Of a stretch of DNA of 64,000 nucleotides, positions 58,621-64,000 are shown one piece after another. The stretch is taken from positions 62,001 to 126,000 of the forward strand of contig NZ_FNEV01000002.1 of NCBI RefSeq assembly GCF_900100295.1, read 5' to 3'. The stretch is from Salimicrobium halophilum (GTDB lineage Bacteria; Bacillota; Bacilli; Bacillales; Halobacillaceae). Within the stretch, counting starts at the first letter, position 1; every line of letters begins with the position of its first letter. The translations under genes were made by a program, and so were the position numbers. Under the pieces are notes generated by a model. It did not search any database. It was not told the DNA's origin and worked only from the letters and a program-made list of their open reading frames with translations.

Positions 58621-59847
58621 ATGGAGGAACGAACGTACAGAGAAGAATTTTACATACCTGAAGGAAAAATATACATGGACGGAAATTCTCTTGGTCTGAT
58701 GTCCGTCCGTGCGGAAAAGGCCGTAGAGCGAGCAATGACTTCCTGGAAGGAATACGGCATCGATGGCTGGGGCAAAGGCGAAACACCCTGGTTCTCTTTA
58801 TCAGAAGAACTCGGGAATCGTATGGCACCTCTCGTCGGAGCGAAGAAAGAGGAAGTGATGGTGACCGGTTCGACGACGGTGAATCTGCATCAGCTCGCCG
58901 CCACTTTCTATCAGCCGACGAGGAAACGGAATAAGATCATGACGGATGCTCTTGCTTTTCCGACGGATGTATATGCACTGAAAAGTCAGCTCCAGCTGAA
59001 AGGTTACGGGGATTCTGAACTTCTTCAAGTAGAAAGCGTCGATGGCCGTGTATTGGAAGAAGAAACGATCATCCGTACGATGACTAACGATGTTGCGTTG
59101 ATCGTACTTCCGAGTGTCCTGTACCGTAGCGGGCAGATTCTTGATATGGAGCGTCTCACCAGTGAGGCTCACGAACGTGGGATTCTGATTGGCTTCGATT
59201 TGAGCCATTCGATCGGAGCGATTCCTCATGACCTGCATGAGTGGGGTGTCGATTTCGCCTTCTGGTGCAATTATAAATATATGAACGCAGGACCGGGGAG
59301 TGTCGGAGGTCTTTTCGTGCATGAGCGTCATTTTGACCGGACTCCCGGTCTTACAGGATGGTTCGGCTCTGATAAAGAGGTTCAGTTCGATATGGATCAT
59401 TCGTTCCGGAAAGCTCCGGATGTCGGCGCGTATCAGCTCGGAACTCCTCACGTTTTAAGTGCGGCCCCCCTTATCGGCTCGCTTGAAATGTTTGAAGAAG
59501 CGGGGATCGAGGAACTCAGGAAGAAATCTCTCCGTCTGACGGCCTATTTGATGGATTTGATTGATGAAGAACTTGCTTCCTACGGCTTCGACATCGCAAA
59601 TCCACGCAAAGACGTGAAGCGTGGGGGACATGTGTATATCGAGCACCCGGAAGCGGCCAGAATCACGAAAGCGCTGAAAGCGGAAGGAGTCATTCCGGAT
59701 TTCCGGAAGCCGAGTGGGATAAGGCTGGCGCCTGTACCTCTATATAATACCTTCGACGACTGCCGTCAAACCGTCGAGATTCTGAAAATGATTATGGAAG
59801 AAAAACGTTACAAAATGTATGACAACGAGCGTGACGTTATCGCATAA
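58621..59847 (+). CDS. kynU: Kynureninase
   Basis: 408 residues, PLP fold type [12 protein letters not shown] at the start, [52 protein letters not shown] (Schiff-base Lys in the last) and GWFGSD match kynureninase. It cleaves kynurenine to anthranilate and alanine. AAAAGGAGGGGG precedes the ATG. Twelve bases before kynB-like gene; a tryptophan dioxygenase gene is not present in this window. Confidence 0.93.
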   Translation: MEERTYREEFYIPEGKIYMDGNSLGLMSVRAEKAVERAMTSWKEYGIDGWGKGETPWFSLSEELGNRMAPLVGAKKEEVMVTGSTTVNLHQLAATFYQPTRKRNKIMTDALAFPTDVYALKSQLQLKGYGDSELLQVESVDGRVLEEETIIRTMTNDVALIVLPSVLYRSGQILDMERLTSEAHERGILIGFDLSHSIGAIPHDLHEWGVDFAFWCNYKYMNAGPGSVGGLFVHERHFDRTPGLTGWFGSDKEVQFDMDHSFRKAPDVGAYQLGTPHVLSAAPLIGSLEMFEEAGIEELRKKSLRLTAYLMDLIDEELASYGFDIANPRKDVKRGGHVYIEHPEAARITKALKAEGVIPDFRKPSGIRLAPVPLYNTFDDCRQTVEILKMIMEEKRYKMYDNERDVIA

Positions 59848-59859
59848 GGAGGTGAAAGT

Positions 59860-60489
59860 ATGACGTGGATCGATATTTCTCAGCCGATGAATGAACGGAT
59901 AGCTACATGGCCGGAAGATACCCCGTTTTCTTATCGGAGAGCGGTTACGAAAGAAGAAAGCGGGTCGGTGAATATCGGAGACATTACGATGAGTGTGCAT
60001 ACCGGTACCCACATCGATGCTCCCTTCCACTTTGATGATGAAGGGAAGCGTGTGCTCGACCTGGATGTAAACGTATATATCGGTCGTGCAGAAGTGGTCG
60101 ACTGCCGTGGGTATACATCGATAGGACCGGAAGCGTTTGAAGGAATCGACCTCTCCGGTATCGGACGTGTCCTTGTGAAGACGGATGCGAGTACGGACCC
60201 TGCGGACTTCCCGGTGGAAGCTCCATATCTTACGCCGGAACTGGCTCCATTTCTAGAGGAGCGAGACATTCGTCTGATCGGTGTCGACGTACCATCCGTG
60301 GATCCGATGGAGAGTGAAACGCTGGAAGCACACCATGCGTTGTTCGCTCATGGCGTACACATTCTGGAGAACGCGGTGTTGGCGGACATAGAACCTGGAA
60401 CATATGAGCTTTGCGCTCTCCCGCTTGCGCTGGAGGAAGCGGACGGTAGCCCGGTGCGCGCTGTCCTGAAGCAGGTGGGCAAAGAATGA
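59860..60489 (+). CDS. kynB: Kynurenine formamidase
   Basis: 209 residues. MTWIDISQPMNERIATWPEDTPF, SVHTGTHIDAPFHFDDEGK (metal site H-x-G-T-H-x-D) and DVPSVDPMESETLEAHHALFAHGVHILENAVL are diagnostic of bacterial KynB. It hydrolyses N-formylkynurenine to kynurenine. AAGGAGGTG precedes the ATG. Cotranscribed with kynU; the small membrane protein gene after it overlaps the stop by four bases. Confidence 0.93.
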   Translation: MTWIDISQPMNERIATWPEDTPFSYRRAVTKEESGSVNIGDITMSVHTGTHIDAPFHFDDEGKRVLDLDVNVYIGRAEVVDCRGYTSIGPEAFEGIDLSGIGRVLVKTDASTDPADFPVEAPYLTPELAPFLEERDIRLIGVDVPSVDPMESETLEAHHALFAHGVHILENAVLADIEPGTYELCALPLALEEADGSPVRAVLKQVGKE

Positions 60490-60803
60490 GCCGCCTGAAA
60501 CCTTACGCCGGGATTGTTGCTTTGTTTACTATTGTATCCACCATTCTTCTGGCTGCAGGAATGCTTCTTCTGACAGAATTCGGTGCAACGGATGTCGAGT
60601 GGGTGCGTACGTTCGGAAAAGTATATCTATTGATTGTGCTTCCGTATCTCATGCTGGCCCCGTTGACGGGATTCGTATTTTCCTTTTTTGCTGAGAAACG
60701 GAAACCGTGGCTGATGCTGATCAACGGCGGGCTGATCATCGGTGTCAGCTTTTACGCGTTCATTATCTTCATGTTCCGCTATGTCGTTTCTTTTGCTCCC
60801 TGA
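60486..60803 (+). CDS. Small three-helix membrane protein
   Basis: 105 residues with three hydrophobic segments (about 9-30, 45-68, 76-98). ATGA overlap with kynB implies translational coupling, so a role linked to tryptophan or kynurenine, such as transport, is possible though the family is not recognised. Confidence 0.65.
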   Translation: MSRLKPYAGIVALFTIVSTILLAAGMLLLTEFGATDVEWVRTFGKVYLLIVLPYLMLAPLTGFVFSFFAEKRKPWLMLINGGLIIGVSFYAFIIFMFRYVVSFAP

Positions 60804-60810
60804 ATGAGGG

Positions 60811-60862
60811 GAGAGCTCTTTGTTCTGCGTAAAAATGAACCGCAGAATGGAGAGCTTTTTTA
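60811..60862 (+). terminator. Terminator of kyn operon
   Basis: AGCTCT...TTCTGCG / CGCAGAA...AGAGCT hairpin followed by six T. Confidence 0.75.
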
Positions 60863-60971
60863 ACCTATTCCATGAATCAATTATGTAAATTTCCTTATAT
60901 CTCTGATGAATATATTGTTAGGCCAGACTTCAATTAGGGTAAAATGAGGTATAACGAAGGGGGGATGTCCG

Positions 60972-62189
60972 ATGAGAAAATGGCTGATGGGAGCCTTGGT
61001 TTTTCTAGCTGGTTGTGCCGGGGGAGCCGAAGGGAACGGGCAGGACCTGTCCGGGAAAAGCTTTGAAGACATACAATCCTCCGCTCAAGGAACAGAAGTG
61101 AACCTGTTCATGTGGGGCGGAGATGAAGGGATCAATACATATATCGATGAATGGGTAGCCCCGCGTCTCGAGGAGAATTATGATGTTACTCTGAACCGGA
61201 CACCGATGGATACCGGAGATATCCTGCAGAAACTCAGAACGGAATCTCAGGCAGGCAAGAACGAAGGGACGATAGACATCCTCTGGCTGAACGGAGAGAA
61301 TTTCCGTAACGCGAAGGAGAATGGGTTGTTGTACGGCTCGTTCCGCGACCAGTTGCCTCATTTCAATAAGTATTATGAAAAAGAGGACTTCGTCTATGAT
61401 TTCGGTACAGAGACAGAAGGGATGGAAGCTCCCTGGGGGAAAGTCCAGTTCGCTCTTCAATATGATTCAGAAAAAGTGAACAATCCCCCACGCACGTACG
61501 AAGAACTTGCTGCGTGGATCGGACAGAATCCTGGAAAGTTCACGTACCCGAATCCTTCCGACTTCACCGGGAATGCTTTCCTGAGGCAGATGATGCTGGC
61601 TGTTTCCGGGCAAGAACAGGAAGTGATCGAAGAACCATTCTCAGAAAACTTGGCTCAGGAAGCTACGCAGCCGATGTGGGAAGATTTGAATGCATGGGAG
61701 GAGAATCTGTGGAGACAGGGGGAACACTATCCTTCCTCTCTCAGTGAACTCGACCGATTATATAGCGAAGGAGAAGTCTGGATGACGATGGGATATAACG
61801 AAGCCCGAAGTGAGCATCTGATTGAACAAGACGTCTTCCCGGAATCGACAGACACGTACGTGATGGACTCCGGATCACTCGGAAATACACACTTTCTCTC
61901 TATTCCTTTCAATAGCACCAATCCGGAGGGAGCAATGACTGCCATCAATTTTCTCATGTCTCCGGAAGCCCAGTTGCAGAAGCTGAAGCCGACGTCGTGG
62001 GGAGACAATACAGCGATTTCACTGGAAAAACTGGAAGAAGACATGCAACAGAAGTTTAAAGATCTCGACAGGGGAGACAGCGTGCCATCCGCGGAGCGTT
62101 TAGAAGAGACGTTCCTGCCTGAAACGGATACGGCCTACGTCGAATGGATTACGGAGAAGTGGGAAGATGAAGTCGTCCGGGCCCCTTAA
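60972..62189 (+). CDS. ABC transporter solute-binding lipoprotein, YnjB-like
   Basis: 405 residues. Signal peptide with lipobox LAGC (Cys near residue 15). VNLFMWGGDEGINTYIDEWVAPRLEENYDVTL, GTIDILWLNGENFRNAKENGLL and MEAPWGKVQFALQYDSEKV are the marks of the YnjB group of periplasmic-binding proteins. Ligand unknown; relatives bind thiamine-, polyamine- or iron-type solutes. GGGGGGATG precedes the ATG. It overlaps the first permease gene by 23 bases. Confidence 0.87.
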   Translation: MRKWLMGALVFLAGCAGGAEGNGQDLSGKSFEDIQSSAQGTEVNLFMWGGDEGINTYIDEWVAPRLEENYDVTLNRTPMDTGDILQKLRTESQAGKNEGTIDILWLNGENFRNAKENGLLYGSFRDQLPHFNKYYEKEDFVYDFGTETEGMEAPWGKVQFALQYDSEKVNNPPRTYEELAAWIGQNPGKFTYPNPSDFTGNAFLRQMMLAVSGQEQEVIEEPFSENLAQEATQPMWEDLNAWEENLWRQGEHYPSSLSELDRLYSEGEVWMTMGYNEARSEHLIEQDVFPESTDTYVMDSGSLGNTHFLSIPFNSTNPEGAMTAINFLMSPEAQLQKLKPTSWGDNTAISLEKLEEDMQQKFKDLDRGDSVPSAERLEETFLPETDTAYVEWITEKWEDEVVRAP

Positions 62190-62997
62190 ACCGTGGCTGT
62201 TGCTGAGTCCGGCGCTTCTGTTTCTTCTTCTCCCCCTCTATGGACTGGGTGCGGCTTTCTGGAACAGTATCACGGATCAGGGGGCGCTATCTCTGAAGGT
62301 TTACGAGGAACTGTTCCGGGATGAGGAGTTCCTTTCCTCGCTCCTTTATAGCGTTTGGATTGCTCTTGCGGCTACGGTTCTGTCCCTTTTTCTCGGATGG
62401 TTCCTCACACGGATGTTCGCATCTCTTCTCGCAAGCACGAGTGGGAAGCTTGCGGCGTGGCTACCGATGATCTTCCCTCATTTTGTGTGGGCGTATCTCG
62501 TTCTGCTCTTGTTCCGGGAAGGAGGTCTCATCAGCGGCTTGATTCCCGGTGATCCGTCCCTGGCCCAGGATCCGGAGGGCATCGGTATTATTCTTACTTA
62601 TATCGGCAAAGAGACGCCTTTCGTCATTCTCATGCTGCTTCCTGTCTATCTCACTCGCGAACGTCACTATGATGATCTCGTGGAAACGCTCGGAGGATCC
62701 CTCTTCTTCCGGATTCGCGATGCGGAATGGCCGTGGGTGGCACCCGTATTCATAGAAACAGGACTCATCATTTTCGCTTTTACATTCAGTGCCTACGAAG
62801 TCCCGGCGCTCGTCGGTGCCACTTTTCCTGAAATGGTATCTGTCCTTACCTACGACTGGTTCTATTCCGGGGACTGGGGGGAGCGACCGCTCGCCTTTGC
62901 TGCTATGGTGTTTTCGAGTGTAGTCATCAGCTTGATCGCGTGGGTCGCTTTCTTCCTTATCAATAAAAAACGTCGTCTTTTGACCGAAGGATTGTAA
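62167..62997 (+). CDS. ABC transporter permease 1 (YnjC N-terminal-half-like)
   Basis: 276 residues with six membrane helices. PWLLLSPALLFLLLPLYGLGAAFWNSI at the N-terminus and an EAA-type loop LVETLGGSLFFRIRDAEWPWV. In Escherichia coli YnjC this unit is fused to the second permease; here they are two genes. GGAGAAGTGGGAAG precedes the ATG inside the binding-protein gene. Confidence 0.87.
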   Translation: MKSSGPLKPWLLLSPALLFLLLPLYGLGAAFWNSITDQGALSLKVYEELFRDEEFLSSLLYSVWIALAATVLSLFLGWFLTRMFASLLASTSGKLAAWLPMIFPHFVWAYLVLLLFREGGLISGLIPGDPSLAQDPEGIGIILTYIGKETPFVILMLLPVYLTRERHYDDLVETLGGSLFFRIRDAEWPWVAPVFIETGLIIFAFTFSAYEVPALVGATFPEMVSVLTYDWFYSGDWGERPLAFAAMVFSSVVISLIAWVAFFLINKKRRLLTEGL

Positions 62998-63000
62998 CGT

Positions 63001-63792
63001 ATGAAAAAAATTTCTTTTTGGACGATTTTCCTCTGTTTTGTTTTCGTTCCGATCGGCCTGCTCATCTTGCAGAGTTTTACAGCTCCGGGGAGTCTGACAG
63101 AACCGTCTATGAACGGGTGGACAGGATTGTTCGAGAGAAGGCGTCTTGTGGAGGCGACGCTGACTTCTCTCGTGATCGGGGCTTTCGTCGTTCTATTCAA
63201 TATCGTCATCGGGATGAGTGCAGGGAAGGCTCTTGCTCTCTACCGGTTCCAGGGGAAGGATATACTTGACACGCTGCTTTTGATGCCGATTCTTCTTCCG
63301 CTGCTGGCGATAACGTTCGGGGTCCATATCGCGATGATCCGTATAGGTCTTGCAGATACAGCGGCAGGTGTCATTCTTATACACCTTGTGCCGACGGTTC
63401 CTTATAGTATCAAGATATTCAGAAATGGCTATGTGTCTTTAGGCGGGAAAATTCTTGAGCAGGCGGAGATGCTCGGGGCTTCCGCGGGGCGTACGTTTCT
63501 AGATATAGAGCTTCCGCTTCTCCGTGCTCCGATCCAGAGTGTCGTTTTCCTGACTTTCGTCATCAGCCTCAGTCAGTATGTCATTACGGCTATAATAGGC
63601 GGAGGGACGGTCGTGACACTTGCCATGGTTTATTTTCCGTTTCTTGAATCGGCCAACACGACTCTCGTGGCGGCATTCTCCCTCTGGTTCGCTTTGCTTC
63701 CGCTATCGTTTTACCTGTTCGCAGAAGGGCTGATACGATTATTGCCTTATCAAAGGAGAAGAAGGAGGAGGACACATGACCTCTTTTATTGA
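63001..63792 (+). CDS. ABC transporter permease 2 (YnjC C-terminal-half-like)
   Basis: 263 residues, six membrane helices, EAA-type loop ILEQAEMLGASAGRTFLDIELPLLRAPI. Starts three bases after permease 1, GAAGGATTG serving as ribosome binding region, and overlaps the ATPase gene by 17 bases. Confidence 0.87.
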   Translation: MKKISFWTIFLCFVFVPIGLLILQSFTAPGSLTEPSMNGWTGLFERRRLVEATLTSLVIGAFVVLFNIVIGMSAGKALALYRFQGKDILDTLLLMPILLPLLAITFGVHIAMIRIGLADTAAGVILIHLVPTVPYSIKIFRNGYVSLGGKILEQAEMLGASAGRTFLDIELPLLRAPIQSVVFLTFVISLSQYVITAIIGGGTVVTLAMVYFPFLESANTTLVAAFSLWFALLPLSFYLFAEGLIRLLPYQRRRRRRTHDLFY

Positions 63793-64000
63793 TGTTCGTG
63801 ATGCAGAGAAGTGCTTCTCATCGTCTGAAGTATTCGGGGACGTTTCCTTTCATATTGAGGAAGGAGAGATTTTCAGTATCGTCGGTCCATCCGGCAGCGG
63901 CAAGACGACACTGCTTCGCTGTCTGGCTGGTCTTGAGACGTTTTCAGGGGGGAGTGTTCATATCGACGGGGAACCGGTCACCGATGTGAAGGCGAATGCC
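63776..64000 (+). CDS. ABC transporter ATPase, N-terminal part (YnjD-like)
   Basis: Open to the end of the window, 75 codons visible. Begins MTSFIDVRDAEKCFSSSEV, then Walker A GPSGSGKTTLLRCLAGLE. Signature, Walker B and H-loop lie beyond 64000. AGGAGGAGGACAC precedes the ATG within the permease gene. It should energise the preceding permeases and lipoprotein. Confidence 0.88.
   Translation, partial: MTSFIDVRDAEKCFSSSEVFGDVSFHIEEGEIFSIVGPSGSGKTTLLRCLAGLETFSGGSVHIDGEPVTDVKANA

Noticed and set aside
1-64000. rRNA, tRNA, insertion sequences, prophage or CRISPR
   Set aside because: No tRNA cloverleaf ends, conserved rRNA segments, transposase or integrase genes, terminal repeats or spaced direct repeats were noticed. 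A tRNAscan and IS search would be needed to exclude degenerate copies.

Overview
The window reads as chromosomal DNA of a moderately halophilic, Gram-positive member of the Bacillaceae (Halobacillus/Salimicrobium-like). This is inferred from purine-rich AGGAGG-type ribosome binding sites with frequent GTG and TTG starts, Firmicute families (YwbE, YitT, Spo0E-type phosphatase, HemAT, RocB, PatA, SwrC, TnrA/GlnR boxes), Glu/Asp-rich proteins typical of salt adaptation, and sigma-A promoters. No rRNA, tRNA, CRISPR array, transposase or phage gene was seen. It is ordinary gene-dense chromosome with several independently regulated modules.

Layout. 1-8.9 kb: end of a Zn/Cd-type P-ATPase, a CoA-pyrophosphatase-type Nudix enzyme, ywbE plus an EamA exporter, a membrane-anchored phosphatase, small enzymes, a candidate type I toxin-antitoxin locus (5735-6014), an AbrB-like protein, a haloacid dehalogenase and a YeeE/TsuA-type thiosulfate transporter. 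8.9-14.9 kb: an MFS transporter, an alcohol dehydrogenase, a Spo0E-like phosphatase, DUF421 and YitT membrane proteins, and a HAD-Nudix fusion. 14.9-21.3 kb: an apparent operon of GntR regulator, TRAP transporter (DctPQM), PatA-like aminotransferase and RocB-like peptidase, probably for uptake and breakdown of an amino-acid derivative. 21.5-29.4 kb: HemAT aerotaxis sensor, an MFS/TetR pair with two operators, an unknown membrane protein with an EKK-rich tail, a sugar isomerase-like protein, a MerR/TipAS activator and the TetR gene of the next module. 29.4-32.8 kb: SwrC-like RND exporter.

33-46.6 kb: a cyclase-family protein downstream of zwf; an ABC-F ribosome-protection-type gene behind a leader with two terminators and a three-codon ORF; then a dipeptide ABC transporter (DppEBCDF) continued by DUF1028, a GAF/PucR regulator and an amidohydrolase, which looks like a complete import, hydrolysis and control unit. 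46.7-55.4 kb: many small membrane proteins, tandem duplicated lipoproteins, a nucleoside deaminase, membrane-anchored MsrA, GNAT, DUF2164, DUF4190 and a soluble YfmS-like chemoreceptor. 55.5-64 kb: ammonium transporter with two TnrA/GlnR boxes, followed by a DUF294 nucleotidyltransferase and a DnaQ-like exonuclease, kynureninase and kynurenine formamidase, and a YnjBCD-like ABC transporter cut by the window end.

The strongest leads for something not yet described are the convergent small-toxin/antisense-RNA locus at 5.7-6.0 kb, the double attenuator ahead of the ABC-F gene, the 23-base promoter element shared by the two chemoreceptor genes, and the peptide-import/DUF1028/PucR/amidohydrolase operon. 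All calls come from reading the sequence; no database search was run.
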